From Saccharomycopsis crataegensis (Eukaryota; Ascomycota; Saccharomycetes; Ascoideales; Saccharomycopsidaceae), in contig NW_027043820.1 of the NCBI RefSeq assembly GCF_037102585.1, positions 1,336,501 to 1,400,500 on the forward strand: DNA of 64,000 bases, written 5' to 3'. Under the pieces are notes generated by a model that was not told the origin of the DNA, did not search any database, and saw nothing but the letters and a program-made list of their open reading frames with translations. Shown here one piece after another: positions 28,261 to 38,200 of the stretch. A program made the translations under genes and the position numbers. How positions within the stretch are numbered: position 1 is the first letter of the stretch; each line of letters begins with the position of its first letter.

Positions 28261-30663
28261 ATGAGTATGCCAGATAACAAGGGTCTTGTCTTTTGTAAAG
28301 AAAATGACTTTGATGATGAAGATCTTACTTCCCATCACTATGGTGTGGAAGACGACGTGGAGGAAAGTGATGAAGAATTGAACTCTTTAGGACTTTCATC
28401 AAGAAAGGGCATTTCAATTCCTCAAAAGAAACTTTCCAAGTCTCACTCCTTTGTCGACGATAATAATCATGTTCTTTCCGCCAATTATTCCTATACTGAG
28501 GACAAGATGATTCAAGCTCACGATGCTAAACTTACAGCGCTTAACCAGTCTCCACAATCTTCTCCAGGTTTCCCAAGTAGAAGGGTATCCCGTAGCTCTT
28601 CTGTTGTTGAATATCATATGCCTCCTCCACCTCCTAAATCACCAAGTAGTCATAAGAGTCTCTTTGATAGTCACATCAAAGATGTCAGTAGCGCGTCCGA
28701 TAAAGTTTCCTTATTGCCAGCTAATTTTGCGCCAATAAAGTCAGCTAGCCATTCCAAAAACATTAATTACAAGAATATTGATTCGGATTATGCTGATGAT
28801 GAGCCAGTTTCTCAGGAATTGATCCAGATTTTAAAGGACGTCAAACTCAGTTTGCAATTGAGAGAAAAATATCAAAGATTATCAATGCAAAGAGATGATC
28901 AAAATCCAAAAAATCAGGATAATTGGAAGATTTATCCTGAGCCCCCAAGTAGAGCTTGGAATCCGGAAGCAAAAGAACTAAATAAAGATATGCCTAAAGT
29001 CACTATGGATCATGATCAATTTAATTTTGACTCAATTGATATTCCTGGTGAAGATCAAACCTTTTATTATAAACTTGATGATAGTGGGGTGTATCAAGTT
29101 TACGATACAGAAGATGATACTGCTCTTATTGAATTGCCATCATTAAAGGAATATTATATTGACTTGGAAAAGATCATTGCCATGTCATCTAACGGCCCTG
29201 CTAAGTCATTTGCATTTAAGAGATTGCAATATTTGGAATCTAAATGGAATTTGTATTCGCTTCTTAATGATTATCAAGAAACAGCTTCATCAAAAAAGAA
29301 TCCACACAGAGATTTTTACAATGTCAGAAAAGTTGACACACACGTTCATCATTCAGCATGTATGAATCAAAAACATTTATTGCGTTTCATTAAGAAGAAA
29401 ATTAGAACCTCGAGAGATGAAAAGGTTATCTACAGAGATGGCAAAGTGTTGACCTTGAACGAAGTATTTGAATCTTTGAATTTGACGGCTTATGATTTAA
29501 GTATTGATAGTTTGGATATGCACGCCCATAAGGATACTTTCCACAGATTCGACAAATTTAATTTAAAATATAATCCAATTGGTGAGTCGAGATTGAGAGA
29601 AATTTTCTTGAAAACTGATAATTTCATCAATGGAAGATTCTTGGGGGAAATCACTAAAGAGGTATTCAATGATTTGGAACAATCTAAATATCAGATGGCG
29701 GAATATCGTATTTCCATTTACGGTAGATCGGCTGATGAATGGGAAAAGTTGGCTGGTTGGATAATTGATAATAAAATAATTTCTCACAATGTCAGATGGT
29801 TGATTCAAGTACCAAGATTATATGATATTTACAAAAAGAATGGACAAGTGAATAATTTCGAAACCATTATCAAAAATTTATTTGAACCATTGTTTGAGGC
29901 CACCAAAAATCCAAAGAAATACCCAAAGATTCACATTTTCTTGGAAAGAGTCATTGGTTTCGATTCCGTCGATGATGAATCGAAACTCGATAGAAGAATT
30001 CACAAGAAATTCCCACATGCCAAGAATTGGACCTTTGAGCAAAACCCTCCATATTCTTACTATTTGTATTATTTGTATGCCAACATCACTGCATTGAATC
30101 ATGTTAGAGCCCGTCGTGGATTCAATACATTTGTGCTCAGACCTCATTGTGGTGAAGCCGGTGATCCAGAACATTTATGTTCCGCATTTTTAGTTTCTCA
30201 TAGTATTTCGCATGGTATTTTATTGAGAAAGCTTCCATTTGTACAATATTTGTATTATTTGGATCAAATTGGTATAGCCATGTCTCCATTATCCAACAAT
30301 GCTCTCTTTTTGACCTATGATAAGAATCCATTCCCTTCATACTTCAAGAAAGGTTTGAACATTTCATTATCCACTGATGATCCGCTCCAATTTTCTTACA
30401 CTAAAGAGCCATTGATTGAAGAATATAGTGTGGCTGCCCAAATTTACAAGTTGTCCAATGTCGATATGTGTGAATTGGCAAGAAATTCTGTGTTACAAAG
30501 TGGTTTTGAAAATAAGCTTAAAAAGAATTGGATTTCTGCAAAAGTTGGAGTTGATGGGCCTGATGGTAACGATTTGGAAAAAACCAATGTACCAGATATC
30601 AGATTGGCTTACAGATATGATACTTTGATGAATGAAAGAGAATTAATCCACAAATACACTTGA
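28261..30663 (+). CDS. AMD1: AMP deaminase Amd1
   Basis: 800 residues from an ATG at 28261. An acidic, Ser-rich N-terminal ~200 residues precede the catalytic TIM barrel. Metal and substrate residues are all visible: [17 protein letters not shown] (HxH zinc ligands, about 358), RPHCGEAGD (zinc His and catalytic Glu, about 627), the [10 protein letters not shown] His pair, and LSTDDPLQF (catalytic and metal Asp pair, about 703). [22 protein letters not shown] is the class signature. The enzyme converts AMP to IMP and ammonia in the purine nucleotide cycle and helps set the adenylate pool. Length matches S. cerevisiae Amd1 (810). The codon choice is strongly TTG-biased with almost no CTG. Confidence 0.97.
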   Translation: MSMPDNKGLVFCKENDFDDEDLTSHHYGVEDDVEESDEELNSLGLSSRKGISIPQKKLSKSHSFVDDNNHVLSANYSYTEDKMIQAHDAKLTALNQSPQSSPGFPSRRVSRSSSVVEYHMPPPPPKSPSSHKSLFDSHIKDVSSASDKVSLLPANFAPIKSASHSKNINYKNIDSDYADDEPVSQELIQILKDVKLSLQLREKYQRLSMQRDDQNPKNQDNWKIYPEPPSRAWNPEAKELNKDMPKVTMDHDQFNFDSIDIPGEDQTFYYKLDDSGVYQVYDTEDDTALIELPSLKEYYIDLEKIIAMSSNGPAKSFAFKRLQYLESKWNLYSLLNDYQETASSKKNPHRDFYNVRKVDTHVHHSACMNQKHLLRFIKKKIRTSRDEKVIYRDGKVLTLNEVFESLNLTAYDLSIDSLDMHAHKDTFHRFDKFNLKYNPIGESRLREIFLKTDNFINGRFLGEITKEVFNDLEQSKYQMAEYRISIYGRSADEWEKLAGWIIDNKIISHNVRWLIQVPRLYDIYKKNGQVNNFETIIKNLFEPLFEATKNPKKYPKIHIFLERVIGFDSVDDESKLDRRIHKKFPHAKNWTFEQNPPYSYYLYYLYANITALNHVRARRGFNTFVLRPHCGEAGDPEHLCSAFLVSHSISHGILLRKLPFVQYLYYLDQIGIAMSPLSNNALFLTYDKNPFPSYFKKGLNISLSTDDPLQFSYTKEPLIEEYSVAAQIYKLSNVDMCELARNSVLQSGFENKLKKNWISAKVGVDGPDGNDLEKTNVPDIRLAYRYDTLMNERELIHKYT

Positions 30664-30806
30664 AAGAATGTTTTTATTTTCGCAATAATTATAATAATGA
30701 AAGATTATGTATTACCTTCGAGCTTCGCTCATCTGTAACTTATTATTATTATTATTTTTCTTGTTTTTCTTGTTGTTCTTGGTAAAACAAACAAATAATA
30801 AAAAAG

Positions 30807-31817
30807 TTACCAACCGTATTTTTCCCTGATTTTCCTTTGATTATTCTTTTCTTTCTTGAATTTTTCCTGTAATGCAATGGAATTATCTTCATCATTTGTG
30901 AACTTAATCAAAGAGCTCAATTGGTTCTTACTGTTAGCATTATATGTTTTAACATCTTTAATTGCTGTGGGAACAGCACCTTTGGAAATGAGCTCATTAT
31001 TTTCCTTGTAGAAATCATCCATATTAAATTCCAACACATTGGAATTTTCAGGAATTTTCAATTTCATGGAGTTCTCATTTGATATTGGCTCATTGCCTGG
31101 AGCAGACGTTATTGGATCAAGAATTGGAGGTTTAGGAATGGATTCGAGAGATGCATAATTCAAAGACAGTGATTTTTCTCTGGGCGTGCTGACTGAAGGA
31201 TGATTTGAAGGGAATATACTATGCGAGTCGATACTGAAATTACTTTTTGAGCCACTTTTGGTGGTAATTGGAGGTGAATACTGCTTTTTGCTCTTCTTTT
31301 TACGCAATAAGGAGTTAGGTAAGAAAGAAGTAACATTGACTGAGCTTTTGATTTCCAGCTCGGGCATCTCATCTAGTTCATCGTCGGTGAAATACTCAGT
31401 CTCTTTATCTCGCACACTGACACCGTTGAATTGGTTCTTGATGGCACCTCCAAGGGTTCTTGTTTTGTAACTCAATGACGCTCCTAAATTCTTCTTCTCA
31501 CTATTATTATCGTCATCATTCTCTATTAATGGTCTCTTATTATTGTTTTTTGGTGGCGGTAGGAAAGAAGATATACTTATAGGGTTCCTAATTCCACTAG
31601 CATCATTTGCCTTAGTAGCTTTTGAAGCTTCATTTGTTGCTCTCTGGTAATTCTCTTTCTTCTCTTTCAATGATTTCAATTCATGCAACTTCCGCCTCTT
31701 CACTGACAAGGTCTCTTCCTGTTCTCCTTTCTCTTGAGCCCTTTGTGTTTCAAAATCACTACTGCTACTGGAGTCAGAACTATAACCACCTATTAAACTC
31801 TGCAGGCTAACCTTCAT
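30807..31817 (-). CDS. PRCC-like nuclear protein
   Basis: 336 residues from the ATG at 31817 (MKVSLQSLIGGYSSDSSSSSD). The frame stays open to 31973, but those codons run into the 3' end of the tRNA-Asp gene, so the longer start is rejected. An ATG at 31847 is a second option. The N-terminal SLQSLIGGYSSDSSS and the C-terminal NSKNQLSSLIKFTND...QEKFKKEKNNQRKIREKYGW match the two ends of the PRCC family (mitotic checkpoint/MAD2B-interacting in animals, spliceosome-associated). The last KYGW is the family's hallmark end. The middle is basic and disordered with ISSFLPPP and VTSFLPNS repeats. It converges with AMD1 across 143 bp. Role in this yeast: splicing-associated by family only. Confidence 0.7.
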   Translation of the reverse strand: MKVSLQSLIGGYSSDSSSSSDFETQRAQEKGEQEETLSVKRRKLHELKSLKEKKENYQRATNEASKATKANDASGIRNPISISSFLPPPKNNNKRPLIENDDDNNSEKKNLGASLSYKTRTLGGAIKNQFNGVSVRDKETEYFTDDELDEMPELEIKSSVNVTSFLPNSLLRKKKSKKQYSPPITTKSGSKSNFSIDSHSIFPSNHPSVSTPREKSLSLNYASLESIPKPPILDPITSAPGNEPISNENSMKLKIPENSNVLEFNMDDFYKENNELISKGAVPTAIKDVKTYNANSKNQLSSLIKFTNDEDNSIALQEKFKKEKNNQRKIREKYGW

Positions 31818-31920
31818 AATTGTATCTTGTATATAAAATCTGGGCATCTCATCACCATACAAACCGCAATTTTTATTTTTATTTTTCATACGACATCTGA
31901 AAAAAATTGGTAGTGTAAGA

Positions 31921-31932
31921 AAAAATAAAAAA
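31921..31932 (-). terminator. Pol III terminator of tRNA-Asp
   Basis: Directly after the tRNA 3' end the minus strand reads T6-A-T5, a strong Pol III stop. Confidence 0.8.
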
Positions 31933-32004
31933 CTCCGCGACGGGGAATTGAACCCCGGTCCCCCGCGCGACAAGCGGGGATTCTAGCCACTAAACTATCA
32001 CGGA
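31933..32004 (-). tRNA. tRNA-Asp (anticodon GTC)
   Basis: The reverse complement begins TCCGTGATAGTTTAGTGG and ends in a TTCAATT T-loop, CCCCG, and acceptor TCGCGGA plus discriminator G. The seven acceptor pairs TCCGTGA/TCGCGGA form with one G-U pair. The anticodon loop CTTGTCG carries GTC. The A box and B box are intact. It is 72 nt, has no intron and closely follows yeast tRNA-Asp. The 5' end is only about 55 bp from the first retroelement fragment upstream. Confidence 0.97.
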
Positions 32005-32058
32005 TTTAGATATTAGCATAAAATTGCACAAATTCAGGATCTTACAAAATCATTAAGT

Positions 32059-32098
32059 ACCGTATTGAATTTTGTCTTTAAAAAAAAAAAACCGTATT
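32059..32098 (+). mobile_element. 24-bp LINE-tail micro-insertion with 8-bp target repeats
   Basis: ACCGTATT at 32059-32066 and 32091-32098 brackets GAATTTTGTCTTT plus 11 A. The insert is the exact 3' end of the LINE in this window. I read it as an extremely 5'-truncated target-primed insertion, 55 bp upstream of tRNA-Asp. Confidence 0.75.
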
Positions 32099-32339
32099 AA
32101 CCTGCGCTGGGTGGCGTAGTGGGCAGAACCATAGACTAAGAAAGGGTCGCGTGTTCGAACCCCGCTCGCTGCATTAACCACCAGGTCACGTTCAGTACGC
32201 TAGCTGAGTAAGGAGTAATACCACTCTGAAGGTAAGATACAAGGGGGTTTTAGTGAGTAAAAATCTCACACTACCGGTAAGGTTGCGTCGCTGGTGTCTT
32301 TCGAAGATTTCCTCCTCCCTGGCTAAAAAAAAAAAAAAA
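32099..32339 (+). mobile_element. candidate tRNA-derived SINE
   Basis: A segment clearly richer in GC than its surroundings carries a Pol III A box (TGGCGTAGTGG, 32112-32122) and B box (GTTCGAACC, 32153-32161) at near-tRNA spacing. The T-arm keeps 4 of 5 pairs, but acceptor and anticodon stems do not pair, so it is not a working tRNA. About 165 bp of unique body follow, ending in GGCT plus a 14-A tail (32326-32339). tRNA head, unrelated body and poly(A) tail are the layout of a tRNA-derived SINE. No clean target duplication flanks just this part. It could instead be the 5' UTR of the LINE or a decayed Pol III gene. Confidence 0.5.
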
Positions 32340-32573
32340 TAGTGACAGGTTGCTACAAGTCAAAAACATTGCATTTTCCAACCCAAACTCCCGGGTTACC
32401 AAAAATATTGGGAGAAAACGGACACCAAATAAGTCGCCATAGCTGCGCATAATTGATCATAATAACCGTACATAAAAAGTGCGATGACCTATATAGCTCT
32501 TAGTAGTTAAATATAGGGACTTTATAAAAAAAAAAAAGTATTTATATTGAATTTTGTCTTTAAAAAAAAAAAA
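32340..32573 (+). repeat. two further poly(A)-ended blocks just before LINE ORF1
   Basis: 32340-32537 is a unique block ending in GGGACTTTAT plus 12 A (about 32526-32537, with one G after). 32538-32545 is GTATTTAT, repeated exactly at 39199-39206 after the LINE. 32546-32574 is a third copy of the LINE tail (ATTGAATTTTGTCTTT plus 13 A). Either these are older insertions in which the LINE nested, or cDNA pieces joined by template jumping, or a composite LINE 5' UTR. Confidence 0.55.
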
Positions 32574-32601
32574 AGCTGAAGGTGAAAAAACTGATTTTAT
32601 C

Positions 32602-35274
32602 ATGAGAACCACTAGAAATAGTAATAAAGCTACTCCAAACTACTCCACCGACCCTACTAATGATCCCCCAATCATTGAAACCCCGGTTTCTTTGGGCTCT
32701 TCATTGGATGTTGGCGCAACATCTGAAACCCCGATCCCGATAGCAAACATAAACAAACAAGCTAAAGATCAAGATTCCGATGAAGAAATTACTGATGCAG
32801 CCGACAATACTATTAATAGTACTGTTGAAACCTTTTTAACTGCTTCAGAAGATCCTGAAGCGGACCAAAACATGGATTCCAACGCCATTTCTACCCCAAC
32901 TACCTCTCCAGCAATTAATGTTTCTTCAGTTGATTGCGATCGCAATTCTCATGCAGCATGTGACACTGACATTGACATGCACAATCCTGTTATTCCAACC
33001 CAAGCCGTTATTTCTACTGATTTTATTAATGAAAACTCCGAAAACCAAAAAAAAATCGAAAATTCTCAAAACCCAAAAAAAAATTCTGTTTCTGTTCCTT
33101 CTGTTTCTGTTCCTTCTGTTCCTGTTCCCTCTGTCTCACCTTCTACTGTCGCCTCTCCAACTACGGCCTCCAATCCGGTGGCTCCAGCTGTCAATGTGAC
33201 AAGACCAATCCAAACCTATGCTCAAGCCACCGCTGGAGACAAGCGCACACCTCGAGCCACTACAAACACCAATGATCCATCCTTCCAAAACGTGTTGATG
33301 AAATTTGAAAGAACTTTCAAATGGGCAAGTCACATCAAAATCCTTGACTTTAAGCACCGCGACGTATTGGAATATGCCATAAGCGAGAAACGCAAATCAG
33401 GAAAATTGTTCTCCACCTCCAATCCTGCTATTATTAAATCCAAAGAAAAACGCGAGGAACTCGTCAAGATCATGGAAATTGAAGATTTCTTCCAAAACTA
33501 CACCAGTTTTAATATGACAAACGAATTCAACAGATTAAGAAACTCTAGAATCAGCTTGGAGAACTACTTGGAATTTATCATGAGCCAACAGCATCTTAAG
33601 GATATCTTAATCTACTTTAAGATCCCAAAAGATATCTTTACAGAGTTTCCTCTTGAAAAACACTTGGAATCCATCAAAAACGGACTCACTAAGTTATCCA
33701 AAGAACTTGATACTATTACACAGTCATCCAACGAACCAGATAAGGATTTGATCATAATCAGGGAAAACTTAAAAGGGGCCCTCAACCACTTGGTTATTTT
33801 TAATAAGAAGATCTGCCTTAACTCAAACTTCATCCCAAACCCTCAGGATACAGGCTCTGATATCTTCAAGAAGGACAGAAATCTTTTAATTGAATATCTT
33901 AACATCCACCTTAAAGTTACAGTTGGAAATTATACCTACACGCCAGGGTCTTTGTTAAATACAATGAATAAGGAATCCCATTTAATTGAGATTGAAATGA
34001 ATTCCGAATTTACTGAATTTAACCGGGAAAAACTTCTTGACCATGTCTTCAATGAATCCGGAATTGATCCATCATCCTTCTTTCCAATCAACACCGTTCA
34101 CTTTACGGAAGAAGCTAGCAAAGCTGCCAGTATTGTCACTTATGGTTATATTGAAATTGACTCAGGAAAATCCCTTCCACTCTTCAATGACAAAAATTTC
34201 CGCTCCAGAGTCATCACGAAATGCGTCCACTGCACTGCATGTGGTTCCCGTGAACACACTCGTTTTGACTGCAAGACGTCATCTTGTGCCATTTGCAAGA
34301 AATTATCCCATAGGGCAAAAGATTGTTATTTCAAAAAGCAACAAAGAGCACCTATTGTGAATCCGGAAGATCCAGAAAAACACTCTCCGAAACAAAATTC
34401 TGGAAAAGCAGTCAAACCAAACCACAAATCAAACTATGGTTTTCAGACTGTCGAAAAAAGAAAAATAAAACTGAATAAACCGGCTACTCCAGAATATTCT
34501 AAACCACATTCAAACCCTTTCGACTTATTGGCAAATGAAGAAGAAAATGTTGATGATTCAATTATTGATGAGGACGATACTTTGGAAAAGAACTACCCAT
34601 CCAATGAGGAAGATGCTTTAGAGGAAGGCCTCTCTACTGATGCAGACCAATCCATGGATGAACTCGAAACCTCTACAACCCAACACACTGCTACTCTCAG
34701 ACATCAAACCAAACCAATAGAATTATTGTCCAAGAAAGGTAAATCTAAGAAGCACGCCAAGTTCGCGGCCATTAGCGCCATCAAGCTGGCCCATATTAGC
34801 AAGGTCTCCAAAAAGATCCTCGCCTCACCTTCATCCCACCCTCAGGTCCGTGTTTCTCGCAGACATCAAGAAGTAAACTCACAACATCATACTACTTCTT
34901 CTGCTGCCAACATTCCTCCTTCACCTACCCCTGCCCGTGATACTGTCACTTCCTCGGCTCTGGCCACTTCTTCTGCCCCTGCTTCTGCCCCTGATTCTGT
35001 CCCTGCTTCTGTCCCTACCTCTGTTCCTACCCCTATTACTACCTCACCTCATTCTACCTCACCTCATTCAGCTTCCCCCTTCTCAAAACATCCAACTATC
35101 CTGGAAAACTTAGACAAAATGCCCACGCCACTGGAATCATTTACTCCCCGGCCAATGAAGCTTCTGTCAAAAGAACAATCTTCCCCCCTGGAGGATAACA
35201 ACAACGAAATAAATTCACCTCAATCAGATGGCTCAAATGTCACAAAAAACGCCTCTCATACACAAAATGAGTAA
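32602..35274 (+). CDS. LINE ORF1 protein with two CCHC zinc knuckles
   Basis: 890 residues from the ATG at 32602, the first in frame. The open frame also covers the poly(A) just upstream but has no ATG there. The N-terminal ~200 residues are Ser/Thr/Pro-rich with VPSVSVPS-type repeats. Residues about 205-535 are a helical, charged region likely for RNA binding and assembly. Two knuckles follow: C544-x2-C547-x4-H552-x4-C557 and C562-x2-C565-x4-H570-x4-C575. About 315 more residues of low complexity complete the protein, including an acidic stretch, a Lys-rich patch and an Ala-Pro-Ser-Val repeat. ORF1 proteins coat the LINE RNA in the RNP. It lacks the mammalian L1 coiled coil-RRM arrangement; the knuckle type matches the yeast Zorro and plant L1 kind. 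Confidence 0.88.
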   Translation: MRTTRNSNKATPNYSTDPTNDPPIIETPVSLGSSLDVGATSETPIPIANINKQAKDQDSDEEITDAADNTINSTVETFLTASEDPEADQNMDSNAISTPTTSPAINVSSVDCDRNSHAACDTDIDMHNPVIPTQAVISTDFINENSENQKKIENSQNPKKNSVSVPSVSVPSVPVPSVSPSTVASPTTASNPVAPAVNVTRPIQTYAQATAGDKRTPRATTNTNDPSFQNVLMKFERTFKWASHIKILDFKHRDVLEYAISEKRKSGKLFSTSNPAIIKSKEKREELVKIMEIEDFFQNYTSFNMTNEFNRLRNSRISLENYLEFIMSQQHLKDILIYFKIPKDIFTEFPLEKHLESIKNGLTKLSKELDTITQSSNEPDKDLIIIRENLKGALNHLVIFNKKICLNSNFIPNPQDTGSDIFKKDRNLLIEYLNIHLKVTVGNYTYTPGSLLNTMNKESHLIEIEMNSEFTEFNREKLLDHVFNESGIDPSSFFPINTVHFTEEASKAASIVTYGYIEIDSGKSLPLFNDKNFRSRVITKCVHCTACGSREHTRFDCKTSSCAICKKLSHRAKDCYFKKQQRAPIVNPEDPEKHSPKQNSGKAVKPNHKSNYGFQTVEKRKIKLNKPATPEYSKPHSNPFDLLANEEENVDDSIIDEDDTLEKNYPSNEEDALEEGLSTDADQSMDELETSTTQHTATLRHQTKPIELLSKKGKSKKHAKFAAISAIKLAHISKVSKKILASPSSHPQVRVSRRHQEVNSQHHTTSSAANIPPSPTPARDTVTSSALATSSAPASAPDSVPASVPTSVPTPITTSPHSTSPHSASPFSKHPTILENLDKMPTPLESFTPRPMKLLSKEQSSPLEDNNNEINSPQSDGSNVTKNASHTQNE

Positions 35275-38200
35275 ACTATCGATCATTAGTCAAAACATCC
35301 AAAGATTGAGATTGGATGACTCCAAAATTCTCCATCTATCAAACCAATATAACATTTCAATGTTTCAAGAACTTAATCTTGGCGAGGACTTCCTCTTCCA
35401 ACACCAAAACAAAAAAATTTATAAAAATACTCCATCATCCCGCACAGCTATTATAATTGAGGACCACATAAAGGTCGTTGATCATTCATTGCTAACAATT
35501 GCAGTACTGAGCCAGCTCCAGGTTTATATCACAGATGCCATTATTGAACAAGATGCCAATAACTGGCTTTGGCTAATCAATATCTACAACCCATCTGCTG
35601 ATTACCAAAAACAAATCCTCCTTCAAAATCAACTCTCCATCACCCTCCAAACCCAGCTTACCGCTCTCAGAGCGAGAAGCAACAATAAGACCATCAACAT
35701 TATTCTCGGAGGTGACTTTAATAATTTTGTCAATTCAAGAGACTCTGCTAACTTCCGTTCTCGCGAACAAAGATCGTCCGAGTCGCTTAAAAAGCTAATC
35801 AAAACTTTCAAGCTAGCAGATATCTATGAACATCCAAAATTGCACCAGATTAAAAAGAATTGGACTAACCAATCCACCACGGAAGAAAGTAGTCGCAGAA
35901 TAGATCGTTTTTATATCAGTCAGTCCATGATCTCCGACAAAAACAGATTTCATATTCAAATGTCCCAACAAAACTATCTAAAGTCTTCTTCAACTCACGA
36001 TTCTATTATTCTTGAAATCAACACTCAACCTCATGCAATGACTTACATCCCCCAACATAATATTATTAAAAATCATATTATTCAATGGCTTCTGAAGATC
36101 AAGTTTCCACCCACTGTGAACTCTACTTCAGACCTCATTTCCGAGATTCGCTTGAAGCTGAATTTTTTGACGATGGTACACAAGAAAATAACAGAAAATA
36201 CTGATGAACCAAATTATTATGACCACATAAGAACTAGGTTCCACCAACACTCCAGACCGCGCCCAATCAAAGCCCTCAAAGCTTCAGATGGCGCTTTATT
36301 GACATCACAGCAAGACATGCTTCTAGAAGTAACCAATTACTATCAAAAACTCTACGATGGATCTCGTGGTTCAAAGAGCTCGGAAAATATAGAAAGGTTC
36401 ATCAACGCCTCCTTGGGAGATCAGATACCACTAACCAACACTGAATCCAACAACTTGAACAAACCAATCACCATGACAGAATTGGAATATGCAGTTACTG
36501 AATCCAATACTCAATCCGCCCCCGGGGTAGATGGTATACCATACGGCGTTTATAAGTCTCTCTTTCCTCAGATAAAACACATACTTCTAAAAGAATTTAA
36601 CCAAATTCTTTCTTCAGGGGAAATTCCATTCAACTATCGAACCATAAAATTCACTCTCATACCAAAACCAAACAAAGATGTTCAAAAAGTGGAGAATTAC
36701 AGGCCCATAGCATTAATCAACACAAATTTGAAACTCTTTTCCAGCATCATCAACGCCCGTTTGCTCCCGTTCTTGCAAAAAATTATCGGCCCAAATCAAG
36801 TTGGTTTCATACCTGAAAGATCCTCCTTCTCTAATATAACAATTTTCGGTGACTTGCTTTCCAGTTTAATATCCCCACAAGACAAGCCACATGTCAATCA
36901 TTCTACTAACCACCGAATCATGCTTGCTGACTTTGAAAAGGCTTTTGACCAGATTTCCCATCTATACCTTAAAATATTACTTCGAAAACTCAATTTTGGA
37001 AAAATGACGGAAACTATTCACGCTATCCTTACCAAAGCCCTCGGAACCATTTGCCTAAATAACATTACAGGCCCTTCTTTCCCATTAAGAAACGGAACCC
37101 TTCAGGGCAACCCACTTTCACCAACAATTTTCGCGTTAGCCCTTGAACCTTTTCTAAGAGCCATCCAAAGATTAAATAAAGGATTCAGTTACAACCATAA
37201 GATCCAACCAAACATCATCCCCAGAGTCAAATACCTTGCCTATGCAGATGATGTTACCTTATTCTTGAGAGATCATAATGACTTCAAAAACACTATGAAG
37301 ATAATTCAGGCGTTCGAACAAGTCAGTGGTTCTAAATTAAACAAAAGCAAATCCAGATTAATTGTTCCATGCGATCAAATACCATTCCAGTCCGACTTCC
37401 AAATAGATATTGCTGACAATAATTATGAAACCCAATATCTAGGCGTTAAAATTGGGAACTCGAGTCAAACCTGGCCTAATACTCTCCAAAAAGACATCAG
37501 CACCAAATATTACATGACCAACATGAGTTCACTACCAATATCAAGTCAAATAGTCGGATATAACACATATATCTTGTCTAAGCTATATTACCACGAGATT
37601 CATGCACCTATGCTTCCAGACCAAATAGATTTGCTAGAACAATCCATCAAAAACCAGGTGAACAAAAAACTGAAAATCTCCATGGACACTTTAAAAACAA
37701 GCCCATTGAAAGGAGGATATGGCATGGTGGATATCAAAAGCCAATTGAGCTACCGCAAGGCAAAAATCTTTCAACAACTCTTTCTCCAATCTTTAAACCC
37801 ATATTGCCAGTTACTCCGATTCAAGCTCCAACTAGCAATAAACATGATCATCAAACAAAATCTATCCGAGGAAGAGCAGTCGATACAAGGATATATAAAA
37901 ACCCAATACTGGTGGCGGTTAATATTGGGTGACCAGATCAATATCAAGAATAAGAGAGAAAGCAGGTCCATACTCAACCAGGTTATAAATCTTCCAATGT
38001 TTACCACAGCGGAAAAATGTGCTTTTGTAGCTTGGTATAAATTACTGTCCAAACCAATATCTCAACAACAAACATTGAGCCCAATGAATATCAAACACTC
38101 AGACCTTGCCAAGTCCATTCAAGACGGTATACCAACTATCTATCAAATGGAGATCCCAAAACTGGTCATGGAGTTTGAACACAAACAGGGAAGCAAGAAA

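Noticed and set aside
31818-31973. Longer N-terminus for the PRCC-like protein
   Set aside because: Its first codons overlap the 3' end of tRNA-Asp and its terminator; the ATG at 31817 starts the conserved SLQSLIGGYSSD segment.
32104-32175. Functional tRNA gene
   Set aside because: A and B boxes fit, but acceptor and anticodon stems do not pair and no T-run terminator follows.
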